Made by a program: the position numbers and the translations under genes. Under the pieces are notes generated by a model. The model did no database searches, had not been told where the DNA came from, and saw only the letters and a program-made list of their open reading frames with translations. A stretch of 37,809 bases of DNA from Burkholderiales bacterium (lineage in GTDB: Bacteria > Pseudomonadota > Gammaproteobacteria > Burkholderiales > Casimicrobiaceae): assembly GCA_020845855.1 (NCBI GenBank), contig JADLEZ010000178.1:1-37809 (forward strand), given 5' to 3'. Within the stretch, counting starts at the first letter, position 1. The number at the start of each line of letters is the position of its first letter. Shown here piece after piece: positions 24,339 through 34,400 of this stretch.

Positions 24339-25519
24339 GCGGCGGTCGACCCCTGCTGGAGCTCGCGCACGTCGGCAAGGACTACGCGAAAGTGGAGTCG
24401 CGCGGCGGGCAGCTCCGCCTCGTGTGGGATCTCCTATGCGGCCATGGCGCGGCGCGCGTGTTCCGCGCGCTCGACGACGTGAGCTTCTCGATGGCCGCGG
24501 GCGAATCGCTGGGCATCGTCGGCGAGAACGGCGCCGGGAAGTCCACGCTTCTTAAGATCGTCGCCGGCGTGATCGCGCCGACCCGCGGCACCGTCACCGT
24601 CCACGGCCGCGTCGGGGCGCTGCTGGAGCTCGGCTCCGGATTCCACCCCGACTACACCGGCCTCGCCAACATCGACCTCGCCGCCGCGCTGCTCGGCCTG
24701 TCGCCGGCCGAGATCGCCGCCAAGCGGGAGGAGATCGTCGCTTTCGCCGACATCGGCGAGCACATCCACGACCCGATCAAGCATTATTCTTCCGGGATGG
24801 TCGTGCGGCTGGGCTTCGCGGTGGCCACGGCGCTGCGGCCGCACATCCTCATCACCGACGAGGTGCTCGCGGTGGGCGACGAGTCCTTCCAGAAGAAGTG
24901 CATCGCGTGGATGGAGGACTACCTGCGCGACGGCGGCACGCTGCTCTTGTGCTCGCACAGCATGTACCACGTGCAAAAGCTCTGCCGCAACGCGGTCTGG
25001 CTGCGTGACGGGCGCGTCGAGCGCGACGGTCCGGCGATGGACGTGACCCAGGCGTACCTCGCCTACCACGAGGAGAAGTCGGCGCGCTCGCGCGAGCCGC
25101 TCGCGCCGGCGCAGGCCGCCTCCGCGGGTGTGTACGCGATCCAGTCGCTCGCGATCGCCCCCGGGGAGTACGTTGCGCAGGGGCAGACGCTGTCGGTGCA
25201 AGGCGAGGTCTACTCGCCGGATGGGCGCGCGCCGGTGGTGCTGTTCGGGATCGTGCGCGCGGACGGCACGCCCGTGTACGGGGTGGCCACCGACATGGAA
25301 GGTGTCGTCCCGCGCAAGCTCGCCAACGACCGCTTCGCCTTCGCCGTGTCGCTGCCCGATCTCGCGCTCCTGCCGGGGAAGTACTTCGCGCGGGCGCACG
25401 CGCTCGACCCCGAGGGCGTGCGGCTGTTCGACCACGTCGAGCGCAGTTTCACCGTCACCGGCTCGTCGCGCGAGATGGGATTCGTGCGCCTGCCGCACCA
25501 CTGGCACGACGCGTCGTGA
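24335..25519 (+). CDS. wzt: O-antigen ABC exporter ATPase with C-terminal glycan-binding domain (Wzt)
   Basis: 394 aa from a GTG seven bases after AGGAGG. The ATPase part has Walker A GENGAGKST (about residues 66-74), LLELGSGFHPDYTGLANI (Wzt-type Q-loop region), the signature YSSGMVVRLGFAVA and Walker B ILITDEVLAVGD followed by a switch histidine in CSHSMYHVQKLC. Residues about 265-394 form a beta-rich extension (TLSVQGEVYSPDGRAPVVLF; FARAHALDPEGVRLFDHVER), which fits the Wzt carbohydrate-binding domain that recognises a finished, end-modified O-polysaccharide in known systems. The stop overlaps the next gene (GTGA). Confidence 0.93.
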   Translation: MSGGRPLLELAHVGKDYAKVESRGGQLRLVWDLLCGHGAARVFRALDDVSFSMAAGESLGIVGENGAGKSTLLKIVAGVIAPTRGTVTVHGRVGALLELGSGFHPDYTGLANIDLAAALLGLSPAEIAAKREEIVAFADIGEHIHDPIKHYSSGMVVRLGFAVATALRPHILITDEVLAVGDESFQKKCIAWMEDYLRDGGTLLLCSHSMYHVQKLCRNAVWLRDGRVERDGPAMDVTQAYLAYHEEKSARSREPLAPAQAASAGVYAIQSLAIAPGEYVAQGQTLSVQGEVYSPDGRAPVVLFGIVRADGTPVYGVATDMEGVVPRKLANDRFAFAVSLPDLALLPGKYFARAHALDPEGVRLFDHVERSFTVTGSSREMGFVRLPHHWHDAS

Positions 25520-26826
25520 GCGCGAAGGGTAGTCCCGTGAGCTTGCAGACCGAGCTGGGGGACAAGAGACCCGGCGTGGTGCACGTCGTGCACGCGCGCG
25601 GCGGTGGCACCGAGAAATACATCCGCGAACTGATCGCGGCATCCGGCACCCACTACCGGCACTACTTCCTGCGCGTCCATGCCGACCGCTTCGTGGTCAA
25701 GCCAGCCGCCACCGACGACGCGCCTGGCTACGCCTGGCCGCGCCCGGGGGCGGACCCGCGCTGGCTGCTCACGATCTGTGCGTGGCTGCGCATCGGTGTC
25801 GCGCACGTTCACAGCCTCGTCGGCGGCGGCGACGACCTCATCGAAGCCCTCACGCGCGCGGGCGTGCCATATTGCTACTCGGCGCACGACATGTATCTGC
25901 CGTGCCCGACCGTCTACCTCATCGACAGTCAGGGCAACTACTGCGATGCGACCACCGACCCGGCGGCGTGCCGCAAGTGCCTCGCCGGCTTTCCCGCGCA
26001 CGCAGGCACGGACATCGTCGCGTGGCGCGAGCGGCATCGGCGCTTCCTCGCGGCCGCGCGCAAGGTGTACGCGCCCTCGCGGTGGGCAGCAACCACGCTC
26101 GGCAAGTATTTCCCGGGCATCGAAGTGACGGTCGCGCCCCCGCACGCGGCGCCGGTGTATCCGCTCGACGCGGGCGAGATGCCCAACGCTTTCCCGCTTC
26201 CGGACGACGGCTTGCGCCACGTCGGCATGCTGGGCGCCATCGGTCCCGAGAAGGGCGCACGCATCGTCGAGGCGATGGCCGCACGCATCCGCGAGCGGGA
26301 CCTGCCGTTGCGCCTCGTGGTGATCGGCTACACGGATCGGCAGAGCCGCGACCAGTCGGCGGACCACGTGCTGACGGTCCACGGTCCGTACCGCCGCGAC
26401 GAGATCGAGCCGCTGCTCGACGCGTACCGCGTCGGACTCGTCGTCTTCCCCACCATCTGGCCCGAGACCTTCAGCTATACGCTGAGCGAGGCGTGGTCGG
26501 CGGGAAGGCCGGTGCTCGTTCCGCCGCGCGGCGCGCTGCGCGAGCGCGTCGAGGTCACCGGCGCGGGATGGCTCATCGACGCGTGGCCCGAGGTCGACGC
26601 GCTCCTCGACCAGCTCATGTCGCTGACGGCCCCGGAGAATGCGATGGCGCTGGCGAAGAGGTCGCAGCTCGCCCGCGCGGCCGACGACGATGCGCAGGAC
26701 GACGCGCGCGTCGCCGACGCGCTTTATCGCAGCCTGCTCGCGAAAGCAACGCCGCCTGCCGAGCCGCCGGGCGCGCGAGACGCCGTGGACGAGGCCGCAC
26801 GCCGTGCCGCAGGGGTGCCGGGGTAG
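25516..26826 (+). CDS. GT4-type glycosyltransferase with four-cysteine insertion
   Basis: 436 aa GT-B fold retaining glycosyltransferase, cytoplasmic. The N-lobe begins GVVHVVHARGGGTEKYIREL (the donor/acceptor Gly-rich loop), the C-lobe has GMLGAIGPEKGARIVEAMAA and the GT4 E-x7-E motif region ETFSYTLSEAWSAGRPVLVP. Between them lies a cysteine motif C-x12-C-x8-C-x2-C (CPTVYLIDSQGNYC ... CRKC) that may bind zinc. The same motif occurs in the GT4 half of the 29106 gene, and the two are clear paralogues. The C-terminal tail is charged and Ala-rich. Start by GTGA overlap with wzt. Sugar specificity cannot be read. Confidence 0.88.
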   Translation: MSAKGSPVSLQTELGDKRPGVVHVVHARGGGTEKYIRELIAASGTHYRHYFLRVHADRFVVKPAATDDAPGYAWPRPGADPRWLLTICAWLRIGVAHVHSLVGGGDDLIEALTRAGVPYCYSAHDMYLPCPTVYLIDSQGNYCDATTDPAACRKCLAGFPAHAGTDIVAWRERHRRFLAAARKVYAPSRWAATTLGKYFPGIEVTVAPPHAAPVYPLDAGEMPNAFPLPDDGLRHVGMLGAIGPEKGARIVEAMAARIRERDLPLRLVVIGYTDRQSRDQSADHVLTVHGPYRRDEIEPLLDAYRVGLVVFPTIWPETFSYTLSEAWSAGRPVLVPPRGALRERVEVTGAGWLIDAWPEVDALLDQLMSLTAPENAMALAKRSQLARAADDDAQDDARVADALYRSLLAKATPPAEPPGARDAVDEAARRAAGVPG

Positions 26827-26828
26827 CG

Positions 26829-27929
26829 ATGTCCCTGCTCAAACGCTGGACCCGCGCCCCGGCCGGACCGGCCACGCCCGCTTTCTCGTTGCGCCGCCTC
26901 GCGCAGGAGAATCCTGCGCTCGCCGCCAACTATCTCTGGGGCACCAACGCGGCGCCGCCGGCCGCGCCGCCGCTGTACGTTCACCTGGGCTGCGGCGAGC
27001 GCGTGCTCGACGGCTTCGTCAACCTCGACTTCCTTCCGCACGACGACCGCGTGGCCGCGTGGAACCTGCTCGACGTATGGCCGGAGGCCTGGTCGGGCGC
27101 GGTCGAAGGCGTATTCTCGGAGGATGTGCTCGAGCATTTCTTCTACGCGGAGCAGGCGTACATCCTGTGCAACGCGAACCGCGTGCTGCGGCCCGGCAAG
27201 GTGGCGCGCGTGCTGATGCCGAGCCTGCCGCGCCTGGTCGAGTACAGCACGGACTACCAGCCTGCGCCGGACGAGCTCCTGCACCAGGCGTTCGGGGTGG
27301 AGACCGGCGCCGACGCGCTGAACATGGGCCTGCGCTTTTCCGGGCATCGCTGGCTGCACAGCGAGGAGAGCCTGCGCCGCCTGGCCGCGATGTGCGGCTT
27401 CGACCTGGTGCCCACGGCGTGCGCGACGTCGACGGTCGGCAAGTTCAACGGCATCAACCTGCGCAGCGAGACCGATTCGCTGTCCTTCGCGTGCGACCTC
27501 GTCAAGGCGCGGCCGGTCGCGCGCGTGGCGGCCGCGCCGTCGGCGGTCAGCGGTGCTCAGCTCGTGGAGGAGGTGGCCGCCGGTGCCCGCCTGTACGTCG
27601 CCACCGCGGACCGGCCACGGGTCGAGTACGCGCTGCCGGCACGGGTCCGGTGCGCGGATGTCGCCTGCCTCAACCTGCGCTCGGCCAACCTGTCGTCGTT
27701 TTTCGAGCACAACTTGAAATGGCTGGTGCTCGACGGCCTGCGCCGAGACAATCCCTGGCACTTCGACGAGACGCTCAAGTCGCGGCCGTGCATGAACCTC
27801 GTCACCCACAACCAGTTGCGTCTCGTCGCCCCCGACGCTACGTCCTTTCAAGCGCTCGCGTTCTCGCCCGCCGCGAAGGCTGGCGAGTATTTCACGCTCG
27901 GGCCGGCGGAAGCATTCGTGCTGCAATAG
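26829..27929 (+). CDS. SAM-dependent methyltransferase-like protein of the glycan cluster
   Basis: 366 aa from ATG 26829, two bases after the GT4 stop. The first 230 residues are a class I methyltransferase-type domain: YVHLGCGERVLDGFVNLDFL (SAM loop, about residue 50), then GVFSEDVLEHFFYAEQAYIL and RVLRPGKVARVLMPSLPRLV, as in predicted methyltransferases of polysaccharide loci. The C-terminal 120 residues (EEVAAGARLYVATADRPRVE; FFEHNLKWLVLDGLRRDNPW) match no family I recognise. Catalytic activity is likely but unproven. The next gene starts immediately after the stop. Confidence 0.8.
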   Translation: MSLLKRWTRAPAGPATPAFSLRRLAQENPALAANYLWGTNAAPPAAPPLYVHLGCGERVLDGFVNLDFLPHDDRVAAWNLLDVWPEAWSGAVEGVFSEDVLEHFFYAEQAYILCNANRVLRPGKVARVLMPSLPRLVEYSTDYQPAPDELLHQAFGVETGADALNMGLRFSGHRWLHSEESLRRLAAMCGFDLVPTACATSTVGKFNGINLRSETDSLSFACDLVKARPVARVAAAPSAVSGAQLVEEVAAGARLYVATADRPRVEYALPARVRCADVACLNLRSANLSSFFEHNLKWLVLDGLRRDNPWHFDETLKSRPCMNLVTHNQLRLVAPDATSFQALAFSPAAKAGEYFTLGPAEAFVLQ

Positions 27930-27930
27930 C

Positions 27931-29109
27931 ATGGCGGCCCTGGAATTCACCGGCGAGCGCTTCGTGCCGGGTGTGGCCGGCGAGATCGCGCACGAGCACT
28001 GGCATCGCTACGCGTTCGCGCGCCGCTTCGCCGGCGGGCAACGCGTGCTCGACGTTGCGTGCGGCGAAGGCTACGGCAGCGCGCTCCTCGCCGCCGTGTC
28101 ACGGAGTGTTATCGGGGTCGACATAGCCGACGCCGCTGTCGCCCATGCGCGTGCGGCCTACGCCGGCACGCCGAACCTGCGCTTCGAAACCGGCTCGGCG
28201 GCGGCGCTGCCGCTGCCCGCGGCGAGCGTCGATCTCGCGGTTTCCTTCGAGACCCTCGAGCACCTGCCGCGCGAGCTGCAGCCGCGCATGCTCGCCGACA
28301 TCGGGCGCGTGTTGACTGACGAGGGCGTGCTCGTGCTGTCGGTGCCGAATCCGGCCGAGTACTCGCTGGCGCGCGGGTACTGCAATCCGTTCCACGAGCA
28401 CGAGCCGCCGCGCGACGAGCTTGCCGCGCTGCTCGCGACGCACTTCCCGGCGCAGCGCTGGTACCGCCAGCGCCGCTACCTCGGGTCCGCGATCTGGAGC
28501 GAGGACGCAGCCGAGGCGTGCGAGGCGTGGGTTGACGGCAACGGCACGGTCGACCGTGCGCCGCCGCCCGCCGCGATGTATCACGTCGTGGTGGCCGCGA
28601 AGCGCGCGGAGGTATTGCCGCCTCCCGCGCCGATGCTGTCGCTGTTCTCCGACCGCGAGGAGTCGGAGCTTGCGCGCCTGGACGCGCAGGCGGCGGAGTT
28701 GCTCCGACTCGACGGCCTGCTCGCGGAGCGCGACGGCGCGCTCGACAAGTCGGCCGCGCACATCCGGCACCTCGAGGAGCTCGTCGCGTACCGCGAGCGG
28801 CTGGTCGAGGAGCGCGACGCGCAGCTCGCGGCGGCCAGCGCGTCTGTGGCCGACGCACTCGGTGAGCGCGACACGGCAAGAGAGGAGTGCGAGCGCGAGG
28901 CGGCCGCCCGCACGGGCGAAGCGGCCGCGCGCGCGGCCGAGGCGGCGTCGGCGCGGCAGGCGATCGGCGCCCTGGAGGCCGAAGCGCAGCGGCTCGAGCG
29001 CGCGGTGACGGCGCAGGAGCGCATCATCGCCTACCGCCAGAGCGTGCGCTGGTGGCTTGCGCTGCCCTGGCTGCGCTGCAAGCTTCTGTGGCAGCGCCTG
29101 CAACGATGA
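27931..29109 (+). CDS. methyltransferase with C-terminal coiled coil (possible chain terminator)
   Basis: 392 aa. Residues 1-215 form a class I SAM methyltransferase: VLDVACGEGYGSALLAAVSR (glycine-rich loop), VIGVDIADAAVAHARAAY, SFETLEHLPRELQPRMLADI. Residues about 225-365 are a long charged heptad-like coiled coil (LARLDAQAAELLRLDGLLAE; ELVAYRERLVEERDAQLAAA). The last 22 residues, RWWLALPWLRCKLLWQRLQR, are aromatic and basic and could sit on the membrane. This plan recalls WbdD of E. coli O8/O9a, where a methyltransferase caps the O-chain and a coiled coil sets length; no kinase domain is present here. The Wzt binding domain nearby supports the idea. Confidence 0.85.
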   Translation: MAALEFTGERFVPGVAGEIAHEHWHRYAFARRFAGGQRVLDVACGEGYGSALLAAVSRSVIGVDIADAAVAHARAAYAGTPNLRFETGSAAALPLPAASVDLAVSFETLEHLPRELQPRMLADIGRVLTDEGVLVLSVPNPAEYSLARGYCNPFHEHEPPRDELAALLATHFPAQRWYRQRRYLGSAIWSEDAAEACEAWVDGNGTVDRAPPPAAMYHVVVAAKRAEVLPPPAPMLSLFSDREESELARLDAQAAELLRLDGLLAERDGALDKSAAHIRHLEELVAYRERLVEERDAQLAAASASVADALGERDTAREECEREAAARTGEAAARAAEAASARQAIGALEAEAQRLERAVTAQERIIAYRQSVRWWLALPWLRCKLLWQRLQR

Positions 29110-29181
29110 GCGCCGCAGGGCCGCCCCAAGGCGCTCGCCCCCTGGGGGGAGGCGGCGCGCAAGCGCCGCTTCGGGGGGATC
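29106..29181 (+). repeat. dispersed GC-rich repeat, copy D
   Basis: Full copy: ATGAGCGCCGCAGGGCCGCC, CCAAGGCGCTCGCCCCCTGG, GGGGAGGCGGCGCGCAAGCG, CCGCTTCGGGGGGATC. Its first ATGA joins the stop of the coiled-coil methyltransferase to the start of the next gene, and it is read in frame as residues 1 to about 25 (MSAAGPPQGARPLGGGGAQA). Confidence 0.85.
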
Positions 29182-31445
29182 ATACAGGCGCCCATTTCGT
29201 CATCGATATCGTCATCCCGGTGTACAACGCGCCGGACGACGTGCGCGAGTGCCTGGCGAGCGTGCTCGCGCACCTGCGCCCGGACGTGCGCGTGGTGCTG
29301 ATCGACGACGCGTCGCCGGATCCGCGCATCCGCGAACTGTTCGGCCAGATCGAAGCGCGCGCGCATCCGCAGGTGGTGCTGATGCGCAACGAGGCGAACC
29401 TCGGCTTCACCGGGACCGCCAACCGCGGCATGCAGCTTTCGCGCGCGGACGTGATCCTGCAGAACTCGGACACCATCGTCACCGCCGGCTGGCTCGACGC
29501 GATCATGCACTGCGCGGCGACCGATGCGCGCATCGGGACCATCACGCCGTTCTCGAACAACGCCGAGATCCTGTCCTTCCCGAATTTCTGCGAGAACAAC
29601 CCGTGGCCGCCGGGCGCCGACCCCGCACCCATCGCCGCGGCGATTCGCGCGGTCGCCGTGCCCACGTACCCCGATTTGCCGACCGGCGTGGGATTCTGCA
29701 TGTATGTCCGGCGCGCGCTGATCGACGACGTCGGCATCTTCGATCCGGTGTTCGGCGCGGGATACGGGGAGGAGAACGACCTCTGTCGGCGCGCCGCGGC
29801 CGCGGGCTGGCGCAACGTGCTGGCCGACAACGCCTTCGTGGTGCATACCGGCGGCCGCTCGTTCGCGGGCCGCAAGGACGAGCTCGGCCCGCGCAACATC
29901 GAGGTGCTCGTCGCGCGCCATCCGCACTACCTCGACATGGTGCGCGCGTACATCGCTGCCGATCCGCTGCGGCCGTTGCGGCAGGCGGCGCAGATGCGGC
30001 TCGCGGCGGATGCCACACCCGGACGCGGCGTGCTCCACGTCACGCACCATCACGGCGGCGGCACCGAGGCGCACGTGCGCGGGCTCATCTATGGCTCGCG
30101 CGAGCGCTGGCGGCACTACCTGGCGATCGCGGTTGGCGACCGCTGGCAGGTCGAGGAACATCGCGGCGACGGGACCGTCGTCACTTTCGACTTCTGGCGG
30201 CCGCCGCAGGAATCCTGGCGGCAGTTCGTAAGGGGCGTGTGCGCCACGTTCGGCATCGGCCTCGTGCACCTGCACCACATTTCCGCGAGCCGCGCCGGCA
30301 TTGTCGAAGCGCTCGCGGATTTGCCCATCCCTTACGGCTACACCGTGCACGACCTGTTTGTCGCATGCCCGACCATCACCTTCCACGGTCCCGACGGCAT
30401 GTATTGCGGTGCGCAGGTGGACCCTGCGGTGTGCCGGCGCTGCCTCGCCGCGCAGGAAACGTTCGCGGGCGTGGACATCGAGGCCTGGCGCACGCAGCAC
30501 CACGCGCTCCTCCGCGGCGCTGCGTTCCGCATCGCGCCGTCGCAATGGGCCGCGGACACGCTCGCGCGCTACTTTCCCGACTGCCCGGCCACCGTGATCG
30601 AGCACGGCAGCCACGCCGGCTTCGCATCGCCCAGGCCGGGGGCGCGCACGGTCGTGCTGCTGCCGGACGACGGCGTGCCGACCGTCGCGGTGATGGGAGC
30701 GATCGGCCCCGACAAGGGCGCGCGCCGCTTAGAGCGCCTGGTGGAGATCGCGCGCAAGCAGGGTGCGCGCGTGCGCTTCGTGCTCGTCGGCTACCTCGAC
30801 TTCCAGCACGAGCCCATGCAGTCGCCGGATGCGCGGTTCACCGTGCACGGTCACTACGACACGTCCGACTTGCCCGAGCTGTTCGCACACTACCGGGTGC
30901 GCCTGGTGCTGTTTCCGTCCGCGGGACCGGAATCGTTCAGCTACACGCTGTCGGAGGCGTGGGCCCTCGGGAGGCCCGCGCTGGTCCCGCCGATCGGCGC
31001 GCTGCCGGAGCGGGTGCGCGCCATCGGCGCGGGGTTCGTGATGACCGACGCCGAGTGGCGCGACGAAGCGTCCATGCTGGACCGCATCCTGCGCGCGCTC
31101 GCCGACGATGACGCACTGCGCACGGCGGCCCAGCGCGCCCGCGAGCGCGCGCCTGACGCGCAGGCGCGGATGACCGAAGCGACACTCGCGCTGTACGAGG
31201 CCGCGGCCGATCCTGCCGCGCATCGCAGCCTCGCGCCGCTCGAGCCCGCGCGGCTGCGCTACGCGTTGAGCTACGTGGCGTGGGAGCCGCCGCCGCCCAC
31301 GAACCCGCGCCGACCCGCCGCGCCGGGACTGTTCGCACGCCTTGCGCGCGCGGCGGCGAATCGGCGCCACACGACCGCCGGACGCTTCCTGTTCCGCATC
31401 GCTCCGGCATCGGTGGTGTCGGCGCTGCGCGCGCGGCTCAAGTGA
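29106..31445 (+). CDS. GT2-GT4 fusion glycosyltransferase with repeat-derived N-terminus
   Basis: 779 aa, two catalytic halves. Residues about 30-290 are GT2 (GT-A): IDIVIPVYNAPDDVRECLAS, VVLIDDASPDPRIREL, NEANLGFTGTANRGM and ILQNSDTIVTAGWLDAI with the Asp-x-Asp-type region; FGAGYGEENDLCRRAAAAGW is the acceptor/base block. Residues about 305-740 are GT4, paralogous to the 25516 protein, including the C-x12-C-x8-C-x2-C motif and ESFSYTLSEAWALGRPALVP. The N-terminal 25 residues come from repeat copy D; no other start lies before IDIVIPVYN. A fusion of two linkages in one enzyme suits stepwise synthesis of a repeating glycan. The stop shares its A with the next ATG. Confidence 0.88.
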   Translation: MSAAGPPQGARPLGGGGAQAPLRGDHTGAHFVIDIVIPVYNAPDDVRECLASVLAHLRPDVRVVLIDDASPDPRIRELFGQIEARAHPQVVLMRNEANLGFTGTANRGMQLSRADVILQNSDTIVTAGWLDAIMHCAATDARIGTITPFSNNAEILSFPNFCENNPWPPGADPAPIAAAIRAVAVPTYPDLPTGVGFCMYVRRALIDDVGIFDPVFGAGYGEENDLCRRAAAAGWRNVLADNAFVVHTGGRSFAGRKDELGPRNIEVLVARHPHYLDMVRAYIAADPLRPLRQAAQMRLAADATPGRGVLHVTHHHGGGTEAHVRGLIYGSRERWRHYLAIAVGDRWQVEEHRGDGTVVTFDFWRPPQESWRQFVRGVCATFGIGLVHLHHISASRAGIVEALADLPIPYGYTVHDLFVACPTITFHGPDGMYCGAQVDPAVCRRCLAAQETFAGVDIEAWRTQHHALLRGAAFRIAPSQWAADTLARYFPDCPATVIEHGSHAGFASPRPGARTVVLLPDDGVPTVAVMGAIGPDKGARRLERLVEIARKQGARVRFVLVGYLDFQHEPMQSPDARFTVHGHYDTSDLPELFAHYRVRLVLFPSAGPESFSYTLSEAWALGRPALVPPIGALPERVRAIGAGFVMTDAEWRDEASMLDRILRALADDDALRTAAQRARERAPDAQARMTEATLALYEAAADPAAHRSLAPLEPARLRYALSYVAWEPPPPTNPRRPAAPGLFARLARAAANRRHTTAGRFLFRIAPASVVSALRARLK

Positions 31446-34400
31446 TGAGTTCGGGCGGATTCGCCACGTGGCTCGCGCGCGGGCGAGCCCACCAGGAGCA
31501 GGGACGCGCCGCCGACGCGATTCCGTGCTATCGCCGCGCCGCGCGCGAAGACCCGCGCTCGCCGGTGCCGCACTTCCACTTAGGCGAGGCGTGGTGGCAA
31601 CTGGGGCTCGCGCGCGAGGCGGTGGACGCGTGGCGGGCGTCGGCGCGGATCGATGCCACGTTCCTGCCCCCGCGCTTGGCGCTTGCGGAGGCCGCCATGG
31701 CGCAGGGCGATTACGCGCTGGCGCGCGAGATCGGCGACGAGGCCGCGGCGCTGGCGCCGGCCGATGCGCGCGCGCGCGCCACCGCGCACGCCGCCCGCGC
31801 CGCGGCCGGCGACCGCGCGGCATTGGATGCATGCGCGCGGGACGTCGCCGCCGATCCGTCGCTCGCGCACGCGCCGTCGCTCGCGGGCGCGCTGGCGCGG
31901 GCGCTGGCACAGGCGCGCGACGGCGACGAGTTCGCCCGACTGGTCGCCGCGCTGACGCCGCACGCGGCGACGCTGCCGACGGCGCTGCTGGCCGCGCTTG
32001 CCGAAAGCGGTGTGATGCTCCCCGACGCCGTGGCGGCGCGACGCGTGACCGGCGACGACGTCGAGTCGTTGCGCCGTCTTGCCGTGGCGCTGCATGCGCG
32101 GCAGCCGCACCTCGCCGGGCACTTCACGGCTGCGTACTGCGCGCTGTGCGCGGCGCTGCCCCGCCCGGCGGTGCCGTTGTTGTGGCCGCAGCGCACCGGC
32201 GGGACCTTGCTTCGCGTCGCGTGGCTGCTCCCGCCGCAGGCATCGGCATCCTGGCACGCGGCAGCCGAAGCGCTGCGCTCGGTCGCGGGCGCGCGCCCTC
32301 TGTCGCTGGTGGTCGTGTGCACCGCGGATGCGGATGCGACGCGCGCGGCGCTGGCCGGCGCCGTCAACGCTGCCGTGTTCGTGACGCTCGAGTTGCCTGC
32401 CGGCGCCAACGCGGCCAAGGTCCTCGCCGCGCGCGACTGCGACGTGCTGGTCGATGCCGCCGGGCTCGCGGCGCCGACGGCACGCATGCTGCTCGCGCGA
32501 CCCGCGCGAGCCGTGTGGGCACTGGACGTTGGTGCGCCGCTGCACCGCGAGCCGGTGATCGACCGGGCCTTCGCCGGCGCGCGCGACCTCGAACGCGCGA
32601 TGGCAGGCGTCGACCTCACCGGCGGAACGCTTTCCGCCGACGCGCTCGCCGGCGCCTGGGACGCGGCCGTGCTCGCGCACCGCGATGGCAATCTCGCGCA
32701 GGCATCCGCGGGCTATGCGAACGTGCTCGCGCACCAGCCGCGCTTCGCGCCGGCGCTGCACCTCGCGGGTGTGGCGGCAGCCGCCATCAACGATCGCACG
32801 CGGGCGCAGGAAGCATTCGCGGCAGCGCTGGCGGCCGAGCCCGGATTCAGCGAAGTCCGCGTAGCCGCCGCCGATCTCGCGCTTGCCGAAGGCGACGCCT
32901 CGCGCGCGCTGACCCTCATCGAAGAAGGCCTCGCGCGCAGCCCGGGCGAGGACGCCCTGTGGCGCGCGCTCGGGCGCATTCATCTGCGCCGGCGCGACAC
33001 GCAGGCGGCGATCGCCGCCTGCGAACGTGTACTCCTGCTCGCGCCGGCCGACGCCGACGCCCACTTCGAGCATGGCGTCGCGCTTCAGCGCAAGGGCGAC
33101 GCGCCGGCCGGCGCCCGCGCCTATCAGCGCGCCCTCACTTTCCGGCCGGACATGATCGCGGCCGATTTCAACCTGGGCGTGCTGTTCCAGGAGCAGGGCA
33201 ATCGCGAAGCTGCGATCGCTGCCTACACGCAGGTGTTGCGCGCGGACCCCGCGCAGGTCGGCGCGTACAAGCACCTCGGTGACGTGCTCCTCGCGGCGGG
33301 CGACATCGACGCCTGGCTCGCCAACTTTCGCGCGTTCGAGACGCACTGCCCTTCCGCGCTGCCGCTCGCGGTCTACGCGCTCGAGGCGTGCCAGCACCTG
33401 GCGGACTTCGATCGCCTGCAGCGCTACCTCGACGGCCTGCGCCGCGACGAGTTCCACGCCCGCGACGAGGACGAGCTCGCCGATTGCCTCGAGTCGCTGC
33501 TGTACCTATTGCTCTTTTTCGACATCGAGCCGTCGGTTCTGTTGCGCCTCGCGCAGGCCTACGACGGGGTCGTGCCGCGGGTGTACGGCGCGCGCGTGGA
33601 GCTTCCCGCGCGGCGCAAGCCGGGACCGCTGCGCATCGGCTACCTGTCCGGCGACCTGCGCAACCATGTCATGGGCAAGATGATGTGGCAGGCGGTCCAG
33701 TATCACGATCGCGATCGCTTCGAGCTCCATTTCTATTCCAACGCGCGCGCGCGCGACGAGTGGACGCAGCGCTTCGAGGGCGTGGCGCACCGCTTCGTCG
33801 AGATCGCGGGCCTGGACGACGCGGCAGCGGTGGCGGAGGTGCTCGCCGACGACCTCGATCTCCTGGTCGACCTGTCGACGCACACGCAGGGCTCGCGGCC
33901 TGGCGTCCTTGCGCGCAAGCCGGCCCGCGTGCAACTCACGCACGTGGCCAGCGCGGGTGTGGTCGGCCTGTCGCAGGTCGGCTTCAAGCTGACCGACCGT
34001 TACGCCGACGTGCCGGAGAGCCAGGAATTCATGATCGAGCGGCTGCTCGCGATGGAAGGCTGCGTCTTTCCGTTCCGCCGCGTGGAACCCGCCGCATCGC
34101 ACCCGTTCCATCGCAGTGCGCTCGGCATCTCCTCCGACGCGGTCGTCATCGGCGCCTTCGTCAGTCCGCTCAAGCTTTCGCGCCGCTGCCTGCGGCTGTG
34201 GCGCGAAGTGCTTGCGCGCGTCCCGCGGGCGTTACTTGCGTTCTCACCCGCCAATCCGGCGATGCGCGCGAGCTACGTGCGTCTTGCGGCCGCGGCCGGC
34301 ATTGCCGGGGAGCGGCTCCTGTTCCTGCCCCAGGGACGCGACGACGCGCAGAACCAGGCGCGCTACTATCTCATCGACTTCGTCCTCGACACCATGCCGT

